A stretch of DNA of 64,000 nucleotides from Candidatus Ozemobacteraceae bacterium (GTDB taxonomy: Bacteria; Muiribacteriota; Ozemobacteria; Ozemobacterales; Ozemobacteraceae): positions 1 through 64,000 of the forward strand of contig DAOSOK010000027.1 of NCBI GenBank assembly GCA_035373905.1, given 5' to 3'. A program made the translations under genes and the position numbers. How positions within the stretch are numbered: position 1 is the first letter of the stretch; every line of letters begins with the position of its first letter. The notes below the pieces were generated by a model. That model worked only from the letters and a program-made list of their open reading frames with translations. It was not told the origin of the DNA and did not search any database. This document shows positions 56,224-64,000 of the stretch, piece after piece.

Positions 56224-59043
56224 ATGAACCGGCAGACTCGTCTTTTCACGCTCCTCGGCATCATCGGTCTGTGTGCGTTGTTGATCGGATGCGGAGGCGG
56301 TGGAGGCGGCGGGGTGAACCCGGCCGGAACCGGTTCCAGCCAGCATGTATCCGGGCTTTCCGGGGTCATCTCCTTCGACGGCAAGCCCTCCGCGAACACG
56401 GGGGTCTACCTCGTCCGCCAGGAGACGGCGCTGGCCGAGGGCATCGCCCGCCTCGGATCGCTCCGGGCGTCGGTGCGGGCTGACGCGGCTCTCGACCCCG
56501 ATGTCGGGGATTTCCGCACCCTGACCGATGTCGATGGCCGGTTTGCCTTTTCCCAGGTGCCGGTCGGGGCCTACAATCTCGTCGCCGTCAAGGATGCGAC
56601 GCATCAGAGCATCAAGTCGGTCGTCGTGGGCGAGATGCAGACCGTAAACGTCGAGCTGACCCCCACGGGCAACCTTTCCGGGGTGGTGAACATGCCGGGC
56701 GTCGTCGATCTCTCCACCATCCTGGTCTATCTCGAGGGCACGAGTTACGTCGGAGTGACCGATTCCGCGGGCTCATACATCATGACGAATCTCCCGGCAG
56801 GCTCGTACACCATCATCGCCGCGCGGGGCAACGCCATTTCCGCGAAGGTTCCGGTGACCGTTTCCCCCGCCGCCACCACTCCAGTCCAAACGCTCGAACT
56901 GGTTCCCCAGGCCATCACCGCGTCGGGAACGATCCAGGGAACGGTCTCGCGACAGGTCCCCACGCCGGGCACCTACCCGACGGTTTACCAGGCGTACTCG
57001 CCGGCCGGCACCATCGCCCATCTCGCCGGCACGCCGCACGTGGCCGTGGCGGACGCGGCGGGAAAATACCTGTTCGCAGGCGTTCCCCAGGGCAACTACA
57101 CGGTCGTTTTCCCAAGCGACGTGTTCACGGCCAACACGGTTCCGACCGTCACGGTTTCTCCGGGAATGACCTCCACGGTTCCGCTCGTCACCCTGACCCT
57201 CTCGAGTTCCTTCGCCCCCGGCCAGGGAACTGCCGCGGTCGGCTCGATCGTCGGAACCGTGCGGAAGTCCTCCTTCATTACGCCTGCAGAGACGCATGCG
57301 GTCGGTGTCCAGCTGACCGGCGCGAATTTCCGGAACTTCATCTACTCCGACCCCGCGGGCGGGTTCGTCTTCCACCAGGTCCCTCTCGGAGCGACGTATA
57401 ACCTGCAGTTCATCGCCGGGAACTACACGACGGCCTCGGCCACCCCGATCTCCGTCGCTCCGGCGAGCCCCTCGGCGAACGCCGGCACGTTCCGGCTCGA
57501 TCCGGTGGCGATTGCCCCCGGCCCGGTGCCCGCCATCTCCACCTGCACGGTGTTCATGTCGAGCATGACGATCACCGGCACGAACCTGGCCTCGGTGACG
57601 ACCGTCCTTGCCAACGGGCGACCGCTCCAGATCAGCGCAACCTCGCCGACAGATATCTCTGTCTATACAAACGATCTCATGCCCGGCGATTACCAGATCA
57701 CCGTCATCACGTCCAACGGAATGACGGCCTACGCCCCCGACCTCACCATCATCCCCTTCTCCACCGTGCTGAGCTTCATCCAGACGCCGATCCCGCCGGC
57801 CTCCTACTCGCATGTCGCGGCCCAGCTCGACTGGTTCCCCGTGACGCAGGCCGACAGGTATCACGTCGTCAGGATCAACGGAGCCGCCGAGACATTCGTT
57901 GCCGAGGCGTATGGCACGTCCTTCCGCGTGTCGAACCTTCTTCCCGGAACGACCTACACCTTCGGCGTGAAGCCTGTGGCAAGAAACGGCTTCAGGGGTC
58001 CGGCAACGACGACGACCTTCACCACGAGGTCTTCGCTTTTCAGCATCGCCTCGGCCACATCCTCCGTATTGCCGGCCAATTTCGCCGGCATCAAAGCCAG
58101 GGATACCGGGGACGCCTACATTCTGGACGACGTAAACTCGCGATGGTATGGGTATAACAGCCTGACCCTTTCCGAGTTCGGTCCCAGTACAGCCATCGGG
58201 GGCGGATACACCATGGCCCGTTTCATCCCGGGCAAGAGCGGATCCCCTTCCTACGTCTACGGATTCATCAGCCCGACGAGCACCGGAGCCGGATACGTCA
58301 ACGGGTTTTCCTCGATCTCAGCCTATACGCAGAGCCCGGCTCTCGGGACATCCGTTCTCGGCGGAAATTCGATCACCCAGAATCTTGTCACCAATCATGT
58401 CATCGCCCTCTTGAACGATGGCGGAAACTTTTATTACCTGGCATCCCTGACCTCCGGTCTCACTCTTGTCGGTTCACCGGTAAACATCGGTCTGAGCGCG
58501 AGTTTCAACAATCCTGAAATTCACATGAGTCTCGATGGAAGCAAAGTGTTCATTGCCACTGGGACGGATTCGAATCAGTGTGTTGTAGCGGAATATAATT
58601 CCGCGAATTTTGTGCTGACACGAACCATTCCCGTGGGTACGAACATCAGCCATTTCTCCGCCAGCCCGAACAACGACAAGTTCATCGTGATTTCCGAAGC
58701 GTTCCTGCCTCCCGAGCAATCCATCCCCCAGATGCAGACATTCAACCAGAGTTTCACCCAGACGAGTTCGAACAACATTACAGGGCTCATTCAGGCCCAA
58801 TATGATCATCTGGGACGCATCTGGATGGCCATCGACAATGCCGGCGCCGGTATCATGGTGCAGGAAAACGGGCAAACCTATCAGCAGCTCCTTGAAGCCG
58901 GAGCCACGTTTGATCTTCCCTACTCCATGAACAAGCCAATCATCGCCTTCGACAGCTTCAGGAAGCGCATTCTCGTAACAGCCTATTTTCAGGGTGTCCT
59001 CAAGACGTATTCGATCGATGCCTCCTATCTCATCGGAGGTTGA
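56224..59043 (+). CDS. Large surface lipoprotein with repeated carboxypeptidase-regulatory-like domains
   Basis: 939 residues. The ATG at 56224 follows GGAGGG by 8 nt. The signal peptide ends in the lipobox LIGC, followed by seven glycines, a flexible tether. Then come about four carboxypeptidase-regulatory (CarboxypepD_reg) beta-sandwich repeats, recognised by DVDGRFAFSQVPVGAYNLVA, DSAGSYIMTNLPAGSYTIIA, DAAGKYLFAGVPQGNYTVVF and DPAGGFVFHQVPLGATYNLQ. An IPT/TIG-like part, a fibronectin-like domain (YHVVRINGAAETFV to TYTFGVKPVA) and a C-terminal beta-propeller-like region (about 640-930) follow. It is probably exposed on the cell surface and binds other polymers or cells. Codon use is typical except in the last 500 bp, which are less GC-rich. 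Confidence 0.8.
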   Translation: MNRQTRLFTLLGIIGLCALLIGCGGGGGGGVNPAGTGSSQHVSGLSGVISFDGKPSANTGVYLVRQETALAEGIARLGSLRASVRADAALDPDVGDFRTLTDVDGRFAFSQVPVGAYNLVAVKDATHQSIKSVVVGEMQTVNVELTPTGNLSGVVNMPGVVDLSTILVYLEGTSYVGVTDSAGSYIMTNLPAGSYTIIAARGNAISAKVPVTVSPAATTPVQTLELVPQAITASGTIQGTVSRQVPTPGTYPTVYQAYSPAGTIAHLAGTPHVAVADAAGKYLFAGVPQGNYTVVFPSDVFTANTVPTVTVSPGMTSTVPLVTLTLSSSFAPGQGTAAVGSIVGTVRKSSFITPAETHAVGVQLTGANFRNFIYSDPAGGFVFHQVPLGATYNLQFIAGNYTTASATPISVAPASPSANAGTFRLDPVAIAPGPVPAISTCTVFMSSMTITGTNLASVTTVLANGRPLQISATSPTDISVYTNDLMPGDYQITVITSNGMTAYAPDLTIIPFSTVLSFIQTPIPPASYSHVAAQLDWFPVTQADRYHVVRINGAAETFVAEAYGTSFRVSNLLPGTTYTFGVKPVARNGFRGPATTTTFTTRSSLFSIASATSSVLPANFAGIKARDTGDAYILDDVNSRWYGYNSLTLSEFGPSTAIGGGYTMARFIPGKSGSPSYVYGFISPTSTGAGYVNGFSSISAYTQSPALGTSVLGGNSITQNLVTNHVIALLNDGGNFYYLASLTSGLTLVGSPVNIGLSASFNNPEIHMSLDGSKVFIATGTDSNQCVVAEYNSANFVLTRTIPVGTNISHFSASPNNDKFIVISEAFLPPEQSIPQMQTFNQSFTQTSSNNITGLIQAQYDHLGRIWMAIDNAGAGIMVQENGQTYQQLLEAGATFDLPYSMNKPIIAFDSFRKRILVTAYFQGVLKTYSIDASYLIGG

Positions 59044-59059
59044 CACCCGACTCCGCGCC

Positions 59060-59944
59060 TCATTCGGCTTCCGGGGCGGTATAGCTCATCACGCGCTTGC
59101 GCCAGCCGGCCAGGAATTTGCGTTCCAGGTCGCGGCGCTCGCGGGGAGCCAGCGACACCCGGCGTTCGAGGACGCGGCAGGCAGAGGCAGCGAACTCACG
59201 CACCGCCTCTTTCCCTGATGGAAAGCCTTGCATGCCTTCGAGGACCTGGAGGAGCCCCCAGCCCTGGCCGGCATATCGTTCGGCAGGGTTGATTCCCTCG
59301 CCCTTGCAGTTGACGTAATCCATCAGGGCATACAATCCCTGCGGCGTCAGGAACAAGGCATCGAATCTCGACGTTACGGCCGATCGTTCGGATGCCTCCA
59401 GCGTTTCGATGATGCGCGGAAGAGCGTTCGCGAGACGCCGGGCGATGAACTCGGCCTGAAGCGTGATGGTCGTCGCCAGGAAGCTGCGCAGTTCGTTCAT
59501 GCGCGGCGAGCGGCGCTGGGCCTCGAATGCGGCTCTCGTCGGCCAGGGGCAGGCGCGGACGTCGGAAAGCCAAGCGGGCACGGCAGCGCCACGCTCGCGG
59601 CAGAAGTCGATCAGTCCCGGAAACGTCTCCTCGAAGCGGTCCCGGCGTCCTTCCGGGTACCAGAGGAAATGGCCGATGCCCAGCGAGGGAAAATCCTCGC
59701 CGTGATTCCAGTGCGTGAGCCCTTCCACCGTGCCCCGGCACTCGTTCTGCCAGATGCGGCGGCCGACCCACAAGGCCTGAAACGGCGTCACCGCATAGCG
59801 TTGCTCACGCTCGACCGCCCGCATCGCAACCGGTTCCTCCGCCAACGCCGGGACGGACCATGACGTCAGGAGGGCGACGAGCACCGGCACGAGTCCGATG
59901 CCTGGTTTCTGTGTCGATGCTTCGGGCGAGGATGATTTCGTCAT
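59060..59944 (-). CDS. Exported protein, possibly lysozyme-like
   Basis: 294 residues. An N-terminal extension and signal-like helix (LVPVLVALLTSWSVPALA) precede a conserved-looking domain: RRIWQNECRGTVEGLTHWNH then GEDFPSLGIGHFLWYPEG. The Glu-x-x-x-x-x-x-x-G-L-T-x-W-N-x-G-E-x-F-x-S-L-G-I-G pattern recalls small families of exported proteins in Leptospira and other bacteria, and a Glu/Asp in such a context could be a lysozyme-like active site; that is inference. No strong ribosome site is visible at 59944. It is convergent with the lipoprotein gene, 16 bp apart. Confidence 0.62.
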   Translation of the reverse strand: MTKSSSPEASTQKPGIGLVPVLVALLTSWSVPALAEEPVAMRAVEREQRYAVTPFQALWVGRRIWQNECRGTVEGLTHWNHGEDFPSLGIGHFLWYPEGRRDRFEETFPGLIDFCRERGAAVPAWLSDVRACPWPTRAAFEAQRRSPRMNELRSFLATTITLQAEFIARRLANALPRIIETLEASERSAVTSRFDALFLTPQGLYALMDYVNCKGEGINPAERYAGQGWGLLQVLEGMQGFPSGKEAVREFAASACRVLERRVSLAPRERRDLERKFLAGWRKRVMSYTAPEAE

Positions 59945-60026
59945 GTCGTCAGTTTACCAGAAGCGTTTCCGCCTGAAACCCGAAAATCGTATGGAGTCGA
60001 CGGCATGGTGTATCATCACACACGAT

Positions 60027-60488
60027 ATGAGCGAGTTCGTGATACGCCCCATGGCGCCCCAGGACGTGCCGGTCGTGGCGGTTATCGAGAGCGAGAGCTT
60101 CCCCTGCCCGTGGCCGGCGGAACAGTTCTCGGAGTGCCTGCGCTTCCCAATGTTTCTCTGCCTCGTTGCGCTGCTGGACGGACATATCGTCGGCTATACC
60201 ATCGGCATGTGCGAAGACGACGGGGCCATGCACATCCTGGATCTCGCCACGGCGATCGAGTGCCGTCGTCGCGGCTGCGCCCGCGCCCTGCTCCACCGTC
60301 TGTTCGACGAGGCGCGACCGCGCGGCATCCGCATGGCCTATCTCGAAGTGCGCACCCGCAACGCCCCGGCCCGGGCGCTGTATGCATCCGTGGGATTCAC
60401 CCAGGCCGAGTTCCTGCCGAACCACTACCCCACCCCGCCCGACGACGGCCTGCGCCTCGCCATCGACCTGCGACCGGAACGCTCGTAA
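60027..60488 (+). CDS. rimI: Ribosomal protein S18-alanine N-acetyltransferase (RimI-like)
   Basis: 153 residues. MAPQDVPVVAVIESESFPCP opens the RimI-like GNAT fold, with ILDLATAIECRRRGCARALL as motif A (RRRGCA, acetyl-CoA binding) and NAPARALYASVGF as motif B. It acetylates the N-terminal Ala of S18, or is a close relative. The ATG at 60027 begins the family similarity; no good ribosome site is seen, and a weak upstream start near 59991 is possible. Confidence 0.83.
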   Translation: MSEFVIRPMAPQDVPVVAVIESESFPCPWPAEQFSECLRFPMFLCLVALLDGHIVGYTIGMCEDDGAMHILDLATAIECRRRGCARALLHRLFDEARPRGIRMAYLEVRTRNAPARALYASVGFTQAEFLPNHYPTPPDDGLRLAIDLRPERS

Positions 60489-60509
60489 CGGCGTTCCGAT
60501 CGAACGCAG

Positions 60510-61145
60510 TCATCTTCTGCCCAAAACAGCCCGAAGCTGCTCAGCAACCTCTCCGGCGCGGTCGTAGACGAGAGCCTGCATGCCTTCGTTCCTGGCAGCC
60601 TCGACGTAGGCAGGAATATCGTCGAGATAGAGGATCTGTTCAGCCGAGATTCCGGCGGCTTTTTCGAGAGCGTCGCGGTAGATCGCCGGATCGGGTTTCT
60701 GCGCGCCGACCTGGAAGGAGAGAGTGACCTGGTCGAAGAGCCCGAAGCAGGGGTGCTTCGAGATGGTCGCCCGGAAATGGGGCTCGCTCGTGTTCGAGAG
60801 CAGGCCCAGTCGGTACCGGCCATGCAGGGCTTTCATCAGGGCGATCGTGTCGTGGCGCATCACGAACATGTCATTGAATCGCTCGAGAAAATCGGCTTCG
60901 GTGAACGTTTTCCCGATCGCTTCGCCCGCGATGCGCCGGAACGTGTCGCCGTCGATTCGGCCGGTTTCGAGCTGCTCGAGAGGGCCGCGCGGCTCGAGGA
61001 AGCGTCGCAGGAGAACGTCGGGATCGCAGCCGGTTCCCTCACAGAGGCGGCCGGCCGAGCGGCGGTGATCGACGAATTCGAGGACGTTGCCGTAATCGAA
61101 CAGCACCATGCGGACGGGGAGCCTGATGGCGGGTTCCTGTGTCAT
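60510..61145 (-). CDS. HAD-superfamily hydrolase (subfamily IA-like)
   Basis: 211 residues. VLFDYGNVLEF contains the nucleophile Asp (FDxGxV as in HAD-IA, epoxide-hydrolase-like), GLLSNTSEPHF motif II (Ser/Thr after N), QVGAQKPDPAIY motif III (Lys) and ILYLDDIPAYVEAARNEGM motif IV. A small alpha-helical cap (about 25-85) suits small phosphorylated substrates. The ATG at 61145 is preferred. It is divergently oriented to the 5'-nucleotidase at 61289, sharing a short intergenic space. Confidence 0.85.
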   Translation of the reverse strand: MTQEPAIRLPVRMVLFDYGNVLEFVDHRRSAGRLCEGTGCDPDVLLRRFLEPRGPLEQLETGRIDGDTFRRIAGEAIGKTFTEADFLERFNDMFVMRHDTIALMKALHGRYRLGLLSNTSEPHFRATISKHPCFGLFDQVTLSFQVGAQKPDPAIYRDALEKAAGISAEQILYLDDIPAYVEAARNEGMQALVYDRAGEVAEQLRAVLGRR

Positions 61146-61288
61146 GATGCATGAGTATACCCAGTTCGTGACGTTTGTGGTATCATCCCGGCACGACAAA
61201 GAAAGAAACATCGAGCGGCAGCGCGCACCAGGAGCATCGAACGGTCCCGCGCGGGCAACGCCGCCGGAAACATCCAAGCGAGGTATCA

Positions 61289-62725
61289 ATGTCCAACTCT
61301 GTGCGCATCAGCGCCGAACAACGCATTTTCGTCAACCGCACCCTCAACATGAACCATATCAAGCTCGTCGGCTTCGATATGGATTACACGCTCGCCACCT
61401 ACAACGTGCCGGCATTCGAGGAGACCGCCTACCGGATCGTCCTCGACAAGCTCGTGAAAGACCTGGGCTACCCAACCGAGCTCCAGGAGATGAAATTCGA
61501 TCCCGAGTTCGTCATTCGCGGCCTCGTGATCGACGTCGAACTGGGGAATTTCCTGAAGGTCAACCGGTACGGCTACGTCAAGAAAGCCAGCCATGGAACG
61601 AAGTTCCTGACGATCGAGGAACAGAAGAAAATCTATCCCTCGACCGGCATCGACCTGGCAGATCCGCGCTATTATATAATACACACTCTATTTTCGCTCG
61701 CCGAGGGCTGCCTGTTCGCCCAGCTCGTCGATCTGTGCGACGCGAAGCAGATCCCGATGAACCTGAAGAAGGCATTCGGCGACATCCGCCGCGCCCTCGA
61801 CGACGCGCATCAGGAAGGCAACCTCAAGGGACAGGTCATCGACGACCCCGACCGCTACTTCATCCGCGACCAACGGATGGTCTCAGCGATCCAGCGGCTG
61901 AAGGCGGCCGGCAAGAAGATCGCCATGATCACCAATTCCGACTTCGAGTACAGCCAGAAGGTGATGAACCACTGCTTCGGCCCGTATCTGAAGAGCGGCT
62001 CGTGGCAGGATCTGTTCGACATCATCATCGTCTGCGCGAACAAGCCCGCGTTTTTCCAGCAGCACCAGAAGTTCCTGCGGGTCGACCCGGCGAGCGGCCT
62101 CCTCGCGAACTTCCACGCGCCGATCCGTTGGGGCGGCATCTACCAGGGCGGCAACGCGCGCACGTTCGAAAAGGACCTGGCCCTTTCCCCCTCCGAGATC
62201 TTCTACCTCGGCGACCATATCTGGGGCGACGTCGTCACCCTGAAAGAGGCGATCGGCTGGCGCACAGGCCTGATCGTGCAGGAACTGGCCACCGAGGTTC
62301 CCGCGCTCGAGCGCAACGCCGACACGCACCGTGAGATCGTCTCCGACATGGAGAAGAAGGAAGAGCTCGAAGACCAGCTGTTCGACATCAAGGAATCACT
62401 GCGCGGCATCCCGGTCGAAAATCGACCGCCAGAAGCCGAAAGGAAGCGCGAAGCACTGCGGGAACAGATCTCGAAGATCGACGAGCACATCACGAAGCTG
62501 ATCAGCGACGAGCAGCGCGATTTCAACAAATACTGGGGCGAGATCATGCGGGCCGGCAACGAGGAGTCGCGGTTCGCAACTCTGGTCGAAAGATACGCTT
62601 GCGTATATATGGCCAGCGTGAGCAACCTGGCGTCATACTCGCCGTTCAAGTATTTCCGGCCGCCGCGCCGGTACATGGCACACGACCCGCTCCACCTGCT
62701 CGAAAGCAGCGCCGAAGCGGACTGA
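61289..62725 (+). CDS. HAD-IG family 5'-nucleotidase (purine nucleotidase type)
   Basis: 478 residues. LVGFDMDYTLATYNVPAFEE has the DxDxT nucleophile; IAMITNSDFEYSQKVMNH is motif II; EIFYLGDHIWGDVVTLKEA is motif IV. This is the eukaryote-like cytosolic purine 5'-nucleotidase family, known in Legionella, Leptospira and a few other bacteria. It should hydrolyse IMP/GMP-type nucleotides in the cytoplasm. A coiled-coil (about 360-425, EKKEELEDQLFDIKESL and EALREQISKIDEHITKLI) is inserted near the C-terminus and may mediate oligomerisation. The ATG at 61289 follows GCGAGG; upstream in-frame ATG at 61175 is rejected. Confidence 0.9.
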   Translation: MSNSVRISAEQRIFVNRTLNMNHIKLVGFDMDYTLATYNVPAFEETAYRIVLDKLVKDLGYPTELQEMKFDPEFVIRGLVIDVELGNFLKVNRYGYVKKASHGTKFLTIEEQKKIYPSTGIDLADPRYYIIHTLFSLAEGCLFAQLVDLCDAKQIPMNLKKAFGDIRRALDDAHQEGNLKGQVIDDPDRYFIRDQRMVSAIQRLKAAGKKIAMITNSDFEYSQKVMNHCFGPYLKSGSWQDLFDIIIVCANKPAFFQQHQKFLRVDPASGLLANFHAPIRWGGIYQGGNARTFEKDLALSPSEIFYLGDHIWGDVVTLKEAIGWRTGLIVQELATEVPALERNADTHREIVSDMEKKEELEDQLFDIKESLRGIPVENRPPEAERKREALREQISKIDEHITKLISDEQRDFNKYWGEIMRAGNEESRFATLVERYACVYMASVSNLASYSPFKYFRPPRRYMAHDPLHLLESSAEAD

Positions 62726-62912
62726 CCCTGTCCCGCTCATCGGATTTTGGGTGCCGGAATTTTGTGCAGGAACGCCGGATATCCGGCAGTTTTCTCTCGC
62801 CCGGTTCCCTTTCCGCTCCGATGGGCTTTTTCCGGCATCACCACCCTGGCATTGCTCTTGCTCTTTCAAACGGCGTTCGTGATTCTGACGCACCGGATGA
62901 AAGGGAAGATCC

Positions 62913-64000
62913 ATGAACAGGTTTGGCGGCTGGGTGGCGATCGCGGTCCTGACGACTGTCCTCCTTTTCCCGGGACGAGCCTGGGCGGGAACGCTCCGGC
63001 TGATGAGCGCCAACCAGCTTCCCAGGAAGGTGCTGGTGGTCAATCACACCGATACCACCGCGTTTGTGAAGGAGCTCTTCGGGGTCATCCGTGCCATTCA
63101 CGAAGAAGACGGCCTGACGGGCAACGACGCGTTTCAACTTCATATCGTCGACAGCGCCCACTCCCTCCCGACTCCCGAAGCAAGGGCGAGGTTCTTCGGA
63201 GCCCCAACAGGCGTCGTCGAGGAACTCGTCGACGTCAATCCCGATATGAAGACGAACGACATCTGGATGCAGGATTTCGGCGAACTCTGTACCTGGTCTG
63301 ACGGCGAGAAAACCGTGCCGGCGGTCTTCGATTCCGCCCGCGATGCCGGGTTGAAGGATTTCCCCGAATGGATTTCGAAGAACTGGAGCATGAAGCTGTG
63401 CGTCAATCCCAGCTCCACCGCCGGTTTCGGCGACGGCGATTCCGGGGGCAACATCGAGGTCACTCCCGACAACATTCTCTACCACGGCGACAGCATGACA
63501 CCCGAATGCCGGGAGTTTTTCCTGAAGAACGGATATGACGGCCGCAAGATCATGCTCGCCACGAAATGGCTTGCGGTCGGGCATATCGATGAATATTTAT
63601 CAATCGTTCCGACCCGGTATTCTCCGTGCGGCTACGCGATCGTCCGGGCCGACCCCTGCGGTGCCCTCGAACTTATCGAGAAAGCCTCGCAGACCGATTT
63701 CGCACCTCTTCCCGAGCCCTACGCATCCTTTCTTCCGAAGCTTCAGGGCGCTCTTCTTGCCCCGGGCGCCTGGAATGGAACCGCCGAAGCGAAGTTCATC
63801 GAGCTCAACCGGAAGATCAACGAGATCATCGATGAAAACACCGGCAGGCTCATCGCGGAAATCCGCCGCATCACCGGAGATGCGCATCGGGAGATTCCCG
63901 TCGTCTCCTGGCCGGTGCTCTTCAAGGGCAACGAGGCCGCGGCCCACGGCAACTGCATCGCCTATACCCCGGGAGTGGTGAATCATCTCATTCTTCGCGA
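62913..64000 (+). CDS. Exported peptidylarginine deiminase-like protein (C-terminus cut by window end)
   Basis: 362 residues are visible, open to the window end. The ATG at 62913 follows AAGGGAAG. A Sec signal peptide (VAIAVLTTVLLFPGRAWA) leads into a domain with the PAD hallmarks: NDIWMQDFGEL (the Asp at 121 aligns with the first catalytic Asp of the human PAD family), FDSARDAGLKDFPEW, SGGNIEVTPDNILYHGD, and WLAVGHIDEYLSIV with the catalytic His224 and Asp226. The late NCIAYTPGVVNHLILR resembles the PAD C-terminal region leading to the catalytic Cys, which lies beyond the window. It would convert protein arginine to citrulline outside the cytoplasm. It is not the unrelated Porphyromonas PPAD type. 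Length and Cys need the next contig segment. Confidence 0.78.
   Translation, partial: MNRFGGWVAIAVLTTVLLFPGRAWAGTLRLMSANQLPRKVLVVNHTDTTAFVKELFGVIRAIHEEDGLTGNDAFQLHIVDSAHSLPTPEARARFFGAPTGVVEELVDVNPDMKTNDIWMQDFGELCTWSDGEKTVPAVFDSARDAGLKDFPEWISKNWSMKLCVNPSSTAGFGDGDSGGNIEVTPDNILYHGDSMTPECREFFLKNGYDGRKIMLATKWLAVGHIDEYLSIVPTRYSPCGYAIVRADPCGALELIEKASQTDFAPLPEPYASFLPKLQGALLAPGAWNGTAEAKFIELNRKINEIIDENTGRLIAEIRRITGDAHREIPVVSWPVLFKGNEAAAHGNCIAYTPGVVNHLILR

Noticed and set aside
1..64000. Searched for rRNA, tRNA and riboswitches
   Set aside because: No tRNA-like cloverleaf, rRNA motif or recognisable riboswitch was seen by eye; a covariance-model search would be needed to exclude small RNAs.

Overview
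The window is about 64 kb of GC-rich bacterial chromosome, densely coded on both strands. I found no rRNA, tRNA, CRISPR array, prophage or intact insertion sequence. The metabolic genes point to an anaerobic, amino-acid-fermenting bacterium. They include an ornithine oxidative pathway (ord-ortA-ortB) and a three-subunit [FeFe]-hydrogenase of the electron-bifurcating HydABC type. A 2-hydroxyacyl-CoA dehydratase-like protein and a hydantoinase fit the same picture. Lipoproteins, signal peptides, two very large SpoIIE-type phosphatases, a GGDEF protein and an adenylate cyclase suggest a free-living, signalling-rich cell. The mixture resembles uncultivated anaerobic lineages such as Candidatus Riflebacteria/Ozemobacteria, but that placement is inference and no marker here fixes the phylum.

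Layout. 1-2000 (minus): the ornithine-fermentation operon, with ortB cut by the window edge. 2130-2400: a degenerate intergenic repeat. 2500-6390 (plus): a 1296-residue protein of five tandem PD-(D/E)XK nuclease modules, each with its own Cas4/AddB-like four-cysteine cluster site; this is the strongest candidate for an undescribed system. 6446-9825 (minus): a small membrane protein, an atypical GH13-like protein and an esterase. 10016-14214 (minus): hydC-hydB-hydA with an intrinsic terminator. 14716-20415: exported unknown protein, MDR dehydrogenase, GNAT, BtpA/SgcQ protein and an exported peroxiredoxin. 20569-22129: a decayed metallo-beta-lactamase/YeeE-like/rhodanese gene. 22249-24777: 5'-nucleotidase, then rplU-prp-rpmA. 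24934-26394: a 50-residue cysteine protein and an M48 protease. 26645-30932 (minus): GNAT, GAF/adenylate cyclase and a membrane/TPR protein. 31005-36681 (plus): two overlapping SpoIIE phosphatases. 36761-44141: exported AP-tail protein, hydantoinase, Bax-inhibitor-like protein, an orphan recombinase zinc-ribbon protein, and a coupled TPR / HgdB-like / SpoIID operon. 44488-51549: cutA, a UvrD-type helicase, a catalytically degenerate 5'-nucleotidase homologue overlapping a GGDEF gene, and an EamA-like protein. 51589-56047: lipoprotein, two tandem amidohydrolases, queC-queD. 56224-64000: large surface lipoprotein, exported unknown, rimI, two HAD proteins, and the start of an exported peptidylarginine-deiminase-like protein cut by the window end.

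How the genes work together. Ornithine oxidation yields reduced NAD(P)H and acetyl-CoA plus alanine, and HydABC can dispose of electrons as H2; this is a plausible energy core. The regulatory genes (SpoIIE pair, cyclase, GGDEF) all pair membrane or extracytoplasmic sensing with cytoplasmic output. Several intergenic gaps carry degenerate copies of a REP-like element built around TCGACAAGCTC. Decayed or repurposed genes are unusually common: the MBL/rhodanese pseudogene, the active-site-less nucleotidase, the orphan recombinase tail, and the dead third module of the nuclease array.
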